In this document: piece by piece, positions 24,550 to 32,498 of the stretch
Layout of the letters: each line of letters opens with the position of its first letter
Position numbering within the stretch: position 1 is the stretch's first letter
Assembly (NCBI RefSeq): GCF_019550795.1
Contig: NZ_CP080545.1
Coordinates: forward strand, 3,072,001-3,136,000
DNA length: 64,000 nt
Source: Paenibacillus sp. sptzw28
GTDB lineage: Bacteria; Bacillota; Bacilli; Paenibacillales; Paenibacillaceae
Reading direction: 5' to 3'
The notes under the pieces: model-generated
Told to the model about the DNA's origin: nothing
The model's database searches: none
The model's input: the letters and a program-made list of their open reading frames with translations, nothing else
Position numbers and translations under genes: made by a program

Positions 24550-25164
24550 ATGTCAGAATCAAGCGAGCCCCGTGAATCCCGTACAAACTCCAGCTTGCAG
24601 CTGCTGCTTCAAACCGCGGAGAAACTCATTGCAGAGAAGGGCTGCCGCAAGACGACGCTTCAGGAGATTATGAACGACACTGGGCTTTCAAAAGGAGCGA
24701 TTTATCATTATGTGGGCAGCAAGGATGAACTGTTCGGTCTTGTTCTCCGAGAAAGACTAAGCAGTGCAAATGAACGATTTTACAACGCCGTCAATGAAAA
24801 GGGAAGCTTAACGGAGCCGCTCCATGCAGTAGTATACGGAATGAAACAGATGCATGACGAGAAGGATGTCACCAACCGGATACTCGTCTATTTGCTAAAC
24901 CAACGCGATAACCCGGTCGTGGAGAAAACGCTGAAGGACTTTTACGAGAAATCGTTCGATATGTCAGTTCAATGGATTGAAGCCGGGCAGAAGGGCGGAG
25001 TTATTCCGTCCGAAATCGATGCCCATAAGTTAGGTGAGCTGTTTCTTCTAATTTCTTACGGTATGCGCGTCCGAGGAATGACGGTTTCCAAGTCGGGAAA
25101 CTTCACCGCAGACGATATGTTCACTTTTATGAAACTGATGCTTTCGGGGGGATGTCCTCTATGA
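24550..25164 (+). CDS. TetR-family transcriptional regulator
   Basis: A 204-residue TetR repressor. The helix-turn-helix is GCRKTTLQEIMNDTGLSKGAI (residues 35-56), followed by the ligand-binding helical domain. The start is ATG behind AGAGGAGG. It probably binds the two palindromes at 24379-24422 and represses itself and the two membrane-protein genes that follow, with which it is translationally coupled (ATGA at 25161). Inducer unknown. Confidence 0.9.
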   Translation: MSESSEPRESRTNSSLQLLLQTAEKLIAEKGCRKTTLQEIMNDTGLSKGAIYHYVGSKDELFGLVLRERLSSANERFYNAVNEKGSLTEPLHAVVYGMKQMHDEKDVTNRILVYLLNQRDNPVVEKTLKDFYEKSFDMSVQWIEAGQKGGVIPSEIDAHKLGELFLLISYGMRVRGMTVSKSGNFTADDMFTFMKLMLSGGCPL

Positions 25165-25616
25165 TATTCAAGTTTATTCACGTGCTGGGAGCGATATTGT
25201 TTCTCGGCAACGTAATAACGGCGGCTTTCTGGAAAGTAAGAGCAGATTATGGCCGAGATTTCCGGGTACTGCACCAGGCAGCCAAGAATGTGCTGCTTGC
25301 CGATTATGTGTTTACAGGGCCGGGAATCGTCATTCTTGCTGTATTCGGCCATCTTGCCGCGCTGAGACTTGGATATCCGATCTGGACTACCGGTTGGCTG
25401 TCTCACTCCTACATCCTCTTCATATTATCAGGCGTTATTTGGCTGGCGGTTCTCATTCCAGCCCAAGTCAAGATGGTCCGTTACTCGAAGGTCGCCATGG
25501 AAACCGGAGTGATGCCTGCCGAGAATAAACGATGGACGATGCTGTGGAATGTATTCGGCATAATGAATACCGTAATACCTCTTGTCATTGTTTACCTGAT
25601 GGTCGTCAAGCCTTAA
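25161..25616 (+). CDS. DUF2269-type integral membrane protein
   Basis: A 151-residue membrane protein with about four hydrophobic helices and the N-terminal MIFKFIHVLGAILFLGN that marks DUF2269 family proteins. The start overlaps the TetR stop in an ATGA, with GGGGGG nine bases before it. Function unknown; it is likely linked to the stress sensed by the TetR protein. Confidence 0.78.
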   Translation: MIFKFIHVLGAILFLGNVITAAFWKVRADYGRDFRVLHQAAKNVLLADYVFTGPGIVILAVFGHLAALRLGYPIWTTGWLSHSYILFILSGVIWLAVLIPAQVKMVRYSKVAMETGVMPAENKRWTMLWNVFGIMNTVIPLVIVYLMVVKP

Positions 25617-25628
25617 GGAGGAGTAAAG

Positions 25629-26069
25629 TTGATACCTTTCTATGTTTTAGTCGCGGTTACGGCGATTTTGTACGGTGCAGGTCTCGCAGGAGTTCCCTAC
25701 TTTGATCAATGGCAGCATGCGCTGACTGGAGGGCTTACTGGGATGTTTCTGCTTACGGCTTCGGCACACTGGGGCAATAAACGGGAGAATCTGATCCGTA
25801 TGGTGCCGCCTTCTTATTCTAATCCCGGTCTGCTTGTAACAATTACCGGAATACTTGAAATTGCAGGTGTAATCGGTCTGTGGATACCGATGCTGGCGCC
25901 ATATGCCGGCACAGGACTTGCGGTTATGCTGCTCGCGATGTTCCCTGCCAATATTCACGCGGCAAAGGTCAAAGGGATGATCGGGGGCCGAAGCGTTACA
26001 CCGCTGCCTCAGCGGACTGCGCTGCAGATTGTTTTTATAGCGGCTGTGCTGCTTGCCGGCTGGTTGTAA
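25629..26069 (+). CDS. DoxX-like integral membrane protein
   Basis: A 146-residue protein with four hydrophobic helices. LTGMFLLTASAHWG and TGILEIAGVIGLWIPM are typical of the DoxX/DoxD-like superfamily. The start is TTG behind AAGGAGG. It is the last gene of the TetR unit, and a short hairpin (26077-26093) follows before the insertion sequence. Confidence 0.78.
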   Translation: MIPFYVLVAVTAILYGAGLAGVPYFDQWQHALTGGLTGMFLLTASAHWGNKRENLIRMVPPSYSNPGLLVTITGILEIAGVIGLWIPMLAPYAGTGLAVMLLAMFPANIHAAKVKGMIGGRSVTPLPQRTALQIVFIAAVLLAGWL

Positions 26070-26076
26070 TGCGCTT

Positions 26077-26093
26077 AAGCGGCATCGCCGCTT
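26077..26093 (+). terminator. Weak hairpin after the DoxX-like gene
   Basis: AAGCGGC and GCCGCTT flank a three-base loop, followed by CATAAAC. GC-rich stem without T tract. Confidence 0.35.
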
Positions 26094-26151
26094 CATAAAC
26101 CGCACCGTATCGCTTGGTCAAGACCCCGTATAGTGGACATTGGAAAAAGCC

Positions 26152-27045
26152 CTATGCAACAAGCTGGCGCCGGTATTCAACCGGTGTCAGCTTGTTTAGT
26201 TTTCGTTGAGCGCGATCTTCATTGTAAAATTGGATGAATTCCTCCATTCGCCTTTGTGCCTCATCGATAGATCGTATATCATAGGGATAGAGTGCTTCGA
26301 CTTTAAGATGAGAGAAGAAGCTTTCTATCGAGGCGTTGTCATAACAATTGCCTCGGCGTGACATGCTGATTTGGGCTCCAACCTGTGGCAGCATGTCGTG
26401 GTAAGCATGAGACGTGTAATGGCTTCCTTGGTCACTGTGAATGATCAATCCAGTCACGTCTTTATGTTTGTTGAACGCCTTCTTAAAAGTCTCTAAAACA
26501 AGTGGGTTGTCGTTGTTCCTACTTATGTGGTAGGCAATGATTTCGTTATTCCAGAGATCCTTAATGGCTGACAGATAGATTCTTTCATCCAATACCCGAT
26601 ACTGAGTTACGTCGGTTACCCATTTTAGATTGGGAGCGTCTGCCTTAAAATTTCGTTGCAGTAGATTTTCTGCGATCCGGCCATCCTCTACCGCTGCTTG
26701 CTGACTTGTTCGGTGAACATATTTGCGACGGATAACAGCCTGAATGCCCAGCTCCTGCATTAAACGAAGTACCTTCTTGTGATTAACCACGAGGCCATGC
26801 TGGCGATACAACTCATCCTGTACGCGCCGGTAGCCCACAGTCTTGTTACGGCGTTCAAATATAGCTGTAATTTGACGTTTCAGATCTTCGCTAGGATCAT
26901 GGTTGCTTCTTTTCAGATAGCTGTAGTATCCACTACGACTGATACCAAGGTATTGGCATAATCCTTTTATGCTTTGTCTGTTCTTCATTTGGTCGACAAC
27001 GATGTGCTTACAGTGTGCACCTCCTGATTCAAGATTTGTAACCAC
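26152..27045 (-). CDS. IS3-family transposase OrfB
   Basis: The DDE catalytic half: WVTDVTQY (first Asp), IIHSDQGSHYTS (second Asp) and NASIESFFSHLK (Glu). An HTH_21-type helper (SRSGYYSYLK) lies in the N-terminal part. Its frame begins in the -1 frame relative to orfA right after a CTAAAAAAGTGG stretch (A6G at 27051-27045), so it is probably made as an OrfAB fusion by programmed -1 frameshifting. 297 codons, apparently intact. Confidence 0.92.
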   Translation of the reverse strand: MVTNLESGGAHCKHIVVDQMKNRQSIKGLCQYLGISRSGYYSYLKRSNHDPSEDLKRQITAIFERRNKTVGYRRVQDELYRQHGLVVNHKKVLRLMQELGIQAVIRRKYVHRTSQQAAVEDGRIAENLLQRNFKADAPNLKWVTDVTQYRVLDERIYLSAIKDLWNNEIIAYHISRNNDNPLVLETFKKAFNKHKDVTGLIIHSDQGSHYTSHAYHDMLPQVGAQISMSRRGNCYDNASIESFFSHLKVEALYPYDIRSIDEAQRRMEEFIQFYNEDRAQRKLNKLTPVEYRRQLVA

Positions 27046-27314
27046 TTTTTTAGTACGTCTACCTCCAATTGCAACCGACGGAGTTCGCGTTCTTGTTCGG
27101 TCTCCGTTCGTTTCGGATCTCCCCGACCATCCTTAAATGCGGTGTCTCCAACTTCCCGATACTTCCTCACCCATATCTTAATTCGATCTTTATCCTGAAC
27201 TCCCAAATGAATAGCAATGGACCTCTGACTCCAGCCCTCCACCGTGTGAAGACGAATTGCCTCCATCTTAAGTGACTCAGGATAATGCTTAAATTTTTGT
27301 CCCTTTAGCGCCAT
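26985..27314 (-). CDS. IS3-family transposase OrfA
   Basis: A 109-residue protein with a helix-turn-helix (LHTVEGWSQRSIAIHLGV) and a C-terminal leucine zipper (EQERELRRLQLEVDVLKKWL) that binds the IS ends and OrfB. The ATG at 27314 is preferred over a longer reading because GGGGGTG lies 10 bases upstream. It overlaps orfB by about 60 bases in a shifted frame. Confidence 0.9.
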   Translation of the reverse strand: MALKGQKFKHYPESLKMEAIRLHTVEGWSQRSIAIHLGVQDKDRIKIWVRKYREVGDTAFKDGRGDPKRTETEQERELRRLQLEVDVLKKWLQILNQEVHTVSTSLSTK

Positions 27315-27530
27315 AAAAAATACACCCCCTAGAAATATCATCGGTCAACCCAGGGGTTTTTCCAATGTCTATTCTAAGGGGTGCACTTCAGCTGGCGGGC
27401 TGCGGTTTTTTTGTGTCATAATAACAGCATACGAAGCATGGCTGACGGCAAATACATAGCCTGGCTTTGTACGACCGGGTATACTGAAACAGACTCTACC
27501 ATTTCTTAAAGAAGAGAGGAGCACCGCCGG

Positions 27531-28496
27531 ATGAGCTTACAGTCGATTCACCGATTGGCCGACCGTATTCGTACAAACGTAGGAAGTGTAATAGTAGGAA
27601 AAGAAGATATCATCGATAAAATGCTCATCGCCATCATTGCATCGGGGCACGTTCTGCTTGAAGACGTACCCGGGACAGGCAAGACGCTGCTTGCGAAAGC
27701 GCTTGCTAAATCTATCGACTGCTCGTTTAAACGGATTCAATTTACGCCGGATCTGCTGCCGTCCGATTTGAGCGGCATTCATTTCTATAACCAGAAGCTG
27801 TCGGAGTTCGAATTCCGGCCGGGACCGCTGTTCACGAACATCGTACTGGCCGATGAAATTAACCGAGCAACGCCGAGAACGCAATCCAGTCTCCTCGAAT
27901 GTATGGAGGAGAGGCAGGTGAGCATTGATGGAACGACCCATCGTCTTGGGCGGCCTTTTCTCGTTGTCGCTACGCAAAATCCGATCGAACAGCATGGCAC
28001 CTTTCCGCTGCCCGAAGCGCAGCTCGACCGCTTCCTGTTTAAGGTGAAGATGGGTTATCCGACGGCGGCGGAAGGGCTCGATATCATGAAGCGCTTTATG
28101 TCGGACAACCCGCTCGACGAGCTGAAGCCGGTCGCAAGCGCAGCAGAGATTGAGGAGGCTCAGCTCGCTTATCCGGCTGTTCTTGTTAGCGAGGACATGC
28201 TTCAATACATGCTGGCGATTGTGGAAGCCACGCGTTCCCATCCGGATGCGGCGCTCGGCGTAAGCCCGCGCGGCAGTCAGGCGCTTCTGCGTGCCTGCCA
28301 GGTATACGCGGCTTTGCAAGGCCGCGACTACGTGCTCCCAGACGACGTCAAAGCGATGGCCGTGCCCGTGCTTGCCCACCGCATAGCGCTGCGGAGCGCG
28401 CAGCGGCTGCGGCCGGATGCGGCGGAAGGCGTCTTGGATTCCATCATGCGGACAGTAGCGGTTCCGTCCGACGCGCCGCTTATGACCAGGTCTTAA
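27531..28496 (+). CDS. MoxR-type AAA+ ATPase
   Basis: A 321-residue AAA+ ATPase with Walker A DVPGTGKTLLAKALA, Walker B VLADEINRA and sensor 1 in VATQNPIEQHGT. MoxR proteins act as chaperone-like ATPases together with VWA or DUF58 partners, here the adjacent DUF58 gene. ATG behind AGAGGAG. It is the first gene of a three-gene operon with DUF58 and a membrane partner. Confidence 0.92.
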   Translation: MSLQSIHRLADRIRTNVGSVIVGKEDIIDKMLIAIIASGHVLLEDVPGTGKTLLAKALAKSIDCSFKRIQFTPDLLPSDLSGIHFYNQKLSEFEFRPGPLFTNIVLADEINRATPRTQSSLLECMEERQVSIDGTTHRLGRPFLVVATQNPIEQHGTFPLPEAQLDRFLFKVKMGYPTAAEGLDIMKRFMSDNPLDELKPVASAAEIEEAQLAYPAVLVSEDMLQYMLAIVEATRSHPDAALGVSPRGSQALLRACQVYAALQGRDYVLPDDVKAMAVPVLAHRIALRSAQRLRPDAAEGVLDSIMRTVAVPSDAPLMTRS

Positions 28497-28527
28497 TTCA
28501 GTCTCAAGCGGAGGTGTGAAACAAGGG

Positions 28528-29622
28528 ATGGGGATTCATTGGTTTATATTAAGCGCCGCGGCCGTTATAATCATTCAGGGCTGGGTCTTTCGCCGCTTCG
28601 GCTTGAAGCGTCTGGCTTATGCTCGAACCTTCAGCGTTTCACGCTGCTTCGAGGGCGACAGGATCGAAATGATCGAGCGGCTGACTAACCGTAAAGCTCT
28701 TCCAGTGCCATGGCTCCGTGTGGAATCGATGCTTCATACGGGACTGAAATTCGAGAATGTATTTAACTTTGACGTCAGCAACGGCCAGTTCTATCAGAAT
28801 CATAAAAGCTTGTTCAGTTTACTCGGTTTCAAGCAGCTCACGCGCAGACACGCCGTTCAATGCGTCCAAAGAGGCTGCTACCGGTTGACGGGCGCATCGC
28901 TTACGTATGGCGATTTGTTCGGCTTGTTCAGGTCGTGGGAGACGGTGCCGCTGCAGGAAGAGCTTATCGTCTACCCGCAGCCGGCAGACCGTTCGCAGCT
29001 TCAGCTGCCTTCCCGCAGCTGGCAGGGCGATATCACGGTCCGCAGGTGGATCGTGGAAGATCCGTTCTATGTGACAGGCGTCCGCAATTATCAGGCGGGA
29101 GATTCGCTTAAGTCCATTAACTGGAACGCGACGGCGCGGGCCGGTAAGCTGCAGGTCCATAGACGCGATTTTACGGCGGATTTCCGAATTATCGTACTGC
29201 TGAACGTTGAGGATCATGCCGGGATGTGGCAGGTGGTGAACAATACGGAACTCATCGAGCAGGGTATCCGTCTGGCGGCAGGGTTCGTGCAGTTTGCGGC
29301 AGAACAGGGGCTTGAAACCGGTTTTGCGTCAAACGGCCATGACCTTGATACGCCCGGCGTACCGGTCATCACCACGATGAGCAGCGGCAGCGATCATATG
29401 CTGTATCTTTTTGAGCGCATGGCCAAGCTGGTTATATCGAGCGCGACTCCGTTTGACCTGCTGCTGGCTCAGCTTGCCGATCAGCTTGATGACAGCTGTG
29501 ACATCGTCATCGTATCGGCGTTTATGAATGAGAAAATGGAGCTTGCGGTCGACAGACTCCGCAGCGATGGACACGGAGTGGAATGGATGCCGTTATCGGC
29601 AAGGGCAGGTGATGCGGCTTGA
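28528..29622 (+). CDS. DUF58-family protein, MoxR partner
   Basis: A 364-residue protein beginning with a membrane helix (WFILSAAAVIIIQG) and holding the DUF58 signature VRNYQAGDSLKSINWNATARAGKLQVHRRDF. The fold is a VWA-like domain thought to hold metal and work with MoxR. The start could be GTG 28516 or ATG 28528; ATG gives the more usual N terminus, while GGAGG sits very close to the GTG. The next gene overlaps its stop in a TTGA. Confidence 0.85.
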   Translation: MGIHWFILSAAAVIIIQGWVFRRFGLKRLAYARTFSVSRCFEGDRIEMIERLTNRKALPVPWLRVESMLHTGLKFENVFNFDVSNGQFYQNHKSLFSLLGFKQLTRRHAVQCVQRGCYRLTGASLTYGDLFGLFRSWETVPLQEELIVYPQPADRSQLQLPSRSWQGDITVRRWIVEDPFYVTGVRNYQAGDSLKSINWNATARAGKLQVHRRDFTADFRIIVLLNVEDHAGMWQVVNNTELIEQGIRLAAGFVQFAAEQGLETGFASNGHDLDTPGVPVITTMSSGSDHMLYLFERMAKLVISSATPFDLLLAQLADQLDDSCDIVIVSAFMNEKMELAVDRLRSDGHGVEWMPLSARAGDAA

Positions 29623-30896
29623 AACAGCAGCTGCGGGATAGTTTGCTGGCACTACGGCGAGGATTCATTGAGCTTATATTGTTTGTGCCGATTGCGTGGG
29701 TCTTTCAAGCCTTCATGCTGCCTCCCGGTACGGAATGGCTGTGGATTGCTCTGCTGCCGATCGGATACCCGGCAGGATTTATGATCAACCGCTTGTTTTC
29801 ATTCCGCCATTCATTCATGATCCTTCTCATTAGTGCTGTAATCGCCTTTTGTTACAGTTTGCTGCTGTTTGGTGCAACGAAGGAAGGTGCACTCAGTCTG
29901 ATTGCCGCATCGCTTACATTGTATCGCGGAGGCAAGATGGCAGTAACTCCTTGGCATAATAGGCTGCTTCCCCGCCATTATACGGCCGGCCTGCTTGTTT
30001 ATTTCGGCGTATCGGTTGTGTGCAGTCTGGCTGAACCGTTCAAACCGTTTAAGCCGCTGATGATTGGTCTCGGCCTTGTCGCACTGTTTCTGACGCTATT
30101 CGCCGCCAATCGAGACAATGTTAATAACGAATCGTTATCAAATGACGATAAGCCGATGATCGAGCCGACGGTGAGGAAACACAATCTGTATCTTGTATCC
30201 ACTGTAGCTGTTATAACCCTGCTAATCGTATTTAGTTACCAGCTGCAGGCTGCATTAGGAGCGTTATGGCATACTTTCTCCAGCATATTGAACAAGTGGT
30301 TGTCCAGCGGAGGAGAGAAAGCGGCGGTGCCGCCTCCCCAAACCGAACCTCCAGCCCAGCCGCCGGGGTTGCCAAGTGGTGAGGGCAAATCCATGCCGCT
30401 TTGGCTTGATATTCTGCTGTACGGCATAGCGATTGCGGTACTCGGGGCTGTATTATGGCTGGTCCTGCGGCAGCTGCGCCATCTTCCGGAATGGCTCCGA
30501 CAGCTCCGTGAGAAGCTCGCTCAATTATTTGGAAGGGAAAAGGGCGAGCAGAATCAGGGGTATGTTGATGTAGTGGAGAGCATTAGGAAGCCGGGCTTAC
30601 TCGGCGGACTACGGCTGAGCAGAACAAAGGAACCGCGAAGCCGTTGGAAGGATTTGCAGGATAACGAATCGCGAATTCGTTACCTTTACAGGCAGTGGCT
30701 TGCCAGGCGGGTAAAGGCCGGTTATGCGTTCAAGCCTCATTTGACCCCAATCGAAACCGGGGCGGACGCGGGCACGCAGGCGAGCGACTCCCCTTCGGCG
30801 GAAACACTTATCCACCAGTATAATAGCGTTAGATACGGCAAAAAAAAGATCACAGACGAGACTATTCGGCGATTTCTCGAACGCGCAGAAAAATGA
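29619..30896 (+). CDS. Membrane protein with DUF4129-like tail, third gene of the MoxR operon
   Basis: A 425-residue protein with seven to eight hydrophobic segments, a Pro/Gly linker (about 233-252) and a soluble C terminus in which YRQWLARRVKAGYAFKPHLTPIE resembles DUF4129. In most related operons this place is taken by a larger transglutaminase-like protein with that tail; here the catalytic transglutaminase domain is absent. The start is a TTG overlapping the preceding stop. Role probably structural, inferred. Confidence 0.75.
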   Translation: MKQQLRDSLLALRRGFIELILFVPIAWVFQAFMLPPGTEWLWIALLPIGYPAGFMINRLFSFRHSFMILLISAVIAFCYSLLLFGATKEGALSLIAASLTLYRGGKMAVTPWHNRLLPRHYTAGLLVYFGVSVVCSLAEPFKPFKPLMIGLGLVALFLTLFAANRDNVNNESLSNDDKPMIEPTVRKHNLYLVSTVAVITLLIVFSYQLQAALGALWHTFSSILNKWLSSGGEKAAVPPPQTEPPAQPPGLPSGEGKSMPLWLDILLYGIAIAVLGAVLWLVLRQLRHLPEWLRQLREKLAQLFGREKGEQNQGYVDVVESIRKPGLLGGLRLSRTKEPRSRWKDLQDNESRIRYLYRQWLARRVKAGYAFKPHLTPIETGADAGTQASDSPSAETLIHQYNSVRYGKKKITDETIRRFLERAEK

Positions 30897-30979
30897 CTGT
30901 TTTAATGTAAACGTCCATACATAAATATCCAACTGTTTGGTCATCCTTATATTAGATATGATTAACAGGAGGTATTGCA

Positions 30980-31378
30980 GTGGACAATCAGATACAGCAG
31001 CCAATCAATAGTCAACAGATGAGCTATCAGCAATTTCAAGAGCAGGTTCAGCGACAGCAGGAGCAAGAACGGATCCAAGCTCAGCAGGCTCTACGCAACG
31101 TAGGCCTTGATCCTCGCTCCCAGCAGGTGCAGCAGCTCGTCATTGAGCTTCAAAACATCGGTCGCGAGCTGCAGATCGCGGAGAATCAGCTTCAAACGCA
31201 AATGGACGCCCAAAGACGGCAAATCCAAAGTATCCGGCAGAGTCTGCAAAAAGCCGAGCAGCAGGCGCAGGGTTCGGTTTCGGCGATCAATTCCGTCGCT
31301 CAGCAGACGCAAGGTCCGATTTCTATTGTTAATTCCGCCGCACAGCAGCCGCAGCAAACGAAAACATATTTCCAATAA
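30980..31378 (+). CDS. Glutamine-rich coiled-coil protein
   Basis: A 132-residue protein, more than a quarter Gln, starting with GTG behind AGGAGG. The central region (about 45-95) has heptad-like spacing of Leu and Ile (LVIELQNIGRELQIAENQLQTQ) and should form a coiled coil. It is followed by imperfect SVSAINSVAQQTQG / PISIVNSAAQQPQQ repeats. I do not recognise a family. It may assemble into fibres or spore-associated structures, which is a guess. Confidence 0.75.
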   Translation: MDNQIQQPINSQQMSYQQFQEQVQRQQEQERIQAQQALRNVGLDPRSQQVQQLVIELQNIGRELQIAENQLQTQMDAQRRQIQSIRQSLQKAEQQAQGSVSAINSVAQQTQGPISIVNSAAQQPQQTKTYFQ

Positions 31379-31401
31379 TGCTTGAGCGTTAAACCGCTCT
31401 C

Positions 31402-31470
31402 ACACCTCTCCGTATCGACGGAACGAACGACTGCCGTTCGCTTTCGCGGTATGGAGAGGTGTATTTATTT
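31402..31470 (+). terminator. Terminator after the Gln-rich gene
   Basis: ACACCTCTCC (31402-31411) pairs with GGAGAGGTGT (31453-31462), with an inner GAACG/CGTTC pair, followed by ATTTATTTT. A good stem with a T-rich tail. Confidence 0.7.
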
Positions 31471-31653
31471 TCCGGCCATTATGCAATTGCAAGCAGACGT
31501 TAACAGGGTGAAAATAGCGAGAAACATTCTTTTTGCTCAACAACAGATAATCTAACGATGTCCGGACACCGTGTCAGCGAACCGTTGGTTTCGCAGAAAG
31601 ATATGCGATGGCTCTTGCCGGTGTTTTGCGCAACAAGGACTAATTAGTGTGAT

Positions 31654-32298
31654 TCAAAGAGGAAGCTTGAAGGATTTCTTCGTGAGCGGATACAACCACT
31701 TAACCCCGCTTGGCGTTAAGGTGTCCGCAATCAGGTGAGAAAGGTAACCGGCTGCCGAGACGGTCGCTATTCCTTTAATATGAAGCTGCTCTTCGAGTCC
31801 CCAACCGATGGCGCTCCATAGCGCCGCCGCCCATAAGGTATGTGTCATTCCCCGGTGATTGAGCCAGGGAACCCATGCGACGAAAAGGCCGAAGCCCATC
31901 AACCAATTCATCTTATATATCCATCCCGCATAAATAAGACCGCAGCCGATTGCGCTCACCAGCGCATTGCGGATTATGCCTGACTTGGCGACGAATCCGA
32001 GCAGAAAGACGATAACCGCAATGATCGTATATTCGGGATATAACCTGTCCTGTGCAGCGTACAAATAAATGACCCCTGCGGCCAGCAGTATCCCCGCCCA
32101 GAGGACAAGCTCGCGAAGCAGCCTGGAAACGCCGCTAAGCTTGCTGCTCAGCATGCTTGATCCGTCAAGGTCGGCACTCAAAGCCGAGAAAGCCGATATC
32201 GTAATATATAAGGCTGCATTTTTGAAGGTAAACGGATAGTATGCGGCGGCTGCAGCTCCGATCGCTGCGCCGATAACCAGGTGTGTTTTCCCTTTCAT
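31654..32298 (-). CDS. YdjM/DUF457-type membrane hydrolase
   Basis: A 214-residue integral membrane protein opening MKGKTHLVIG and carrying SADLDG, NHRGMTHTLW and GYLSHLIADTLTPSGV, the conserved His/Asp pattern of the YdjM-like, metal-dependent hydrolase family (DUF457). In E. coli the ydjM gene is LexA-controlled. Here the promoter also carries a LexA-like palindrome (32338-32387). Start ATG behind GGGAGGAATC. Its neighbour in the opposite direction is a DinG-like helicase. Confidence 0.85.
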   Translation of the reverse strand: MKGKTHLVIGAAIGAAAAAYYPFTFKNAALYITISAFSALSADLDGSSMLSSKLSGVSRLLRELVLWAGILLAAGVIYLYAAQDRLYPEYTIIAVIVFLLGFVAKSGIIRNALVSAIGCGLIYAGWIYKMNWLMGFGLFVAWVPWLNHRGMTHTLWAAALWSAIGWGLEEQLHIKGIATVSAAGYLSHLIADTLTPSGVKWLYPLTKKSFKLPL

Positions 32299-32337
32299 GA
32301 TTCCTCCCGAGACTCTCGTATGTATTGTGTGTAAGAC

Positions 32338-32387
32338 GCAAACATATGTTTGCTAATCTATTATACATGCTTTATCCGCGGCGTCAA
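32338..32387 (-). promoter_or_regulatory. LexA-like promoter of the YdjM-like gene
   Basis: On the minus strand: TTGACG (32387-32382), 16 bases, TATAAT (32365-32360), then the perfect 16-bp palindrome GCAAACATATGTTTGC (32353-32338). The inner CAAACATATGTTTG matches 13 of 14 positions of the DinR/LexA consensus. The site covers the transcription start, where repressor would block initiation. Confidence 0.72.
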
Positions 32388-32413
32388 TGATAGAATAGGA
32401 AGGCCTCCGGCAG

Positions 32414-32442
32414 TTGTAATTATATTCGCGGCATGTGATAAT
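32414..32442 (+). promoter_or_regulatory. Putative promoter of the DinG-like helicase gene
   Basis: TTGTAA at 32414-32419 and GATAAT at 32437-32442 with a 17-base spacer. It lies 60 bases from the LexA-like palindrome, so it may or may not be under the same control. Confidence 0.45.
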
Positions 32443-32498
32443 AAGCTTTTGCCGTACTGGATAAGCACGAGACCAAGTTTTATGGGGGAACGATAACA

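Larger units (their letters stand above)
26129..27376 (-). mobile_element. IS3-family insertion sequence (about 1.25 kb)
   Basis: Two overlapping transposase frames (orfA, orfB) are bounded by inverted ends that share a perfect 13-bp core GACATTGGAAAAA (26136-26148 and, inverted, 27357-27369). The outer bases (TATAGTG / TAGAATA) agree in part, so the exact ends are uncertain by a few bases. No convincing 3-4 bp target duplication could be seen. Orientation and IS150-like layout fit the IS3 family. It sits between the TetR unit and the moxR operon. Confidence 0.88.

Noticed and set aside
27537..28379. Long minus-strand frame (280 codons) opposite moxR
   Set aside because: It is the exact antisense of a well-supported AAA+ gene, has no ribosome site and no family features.
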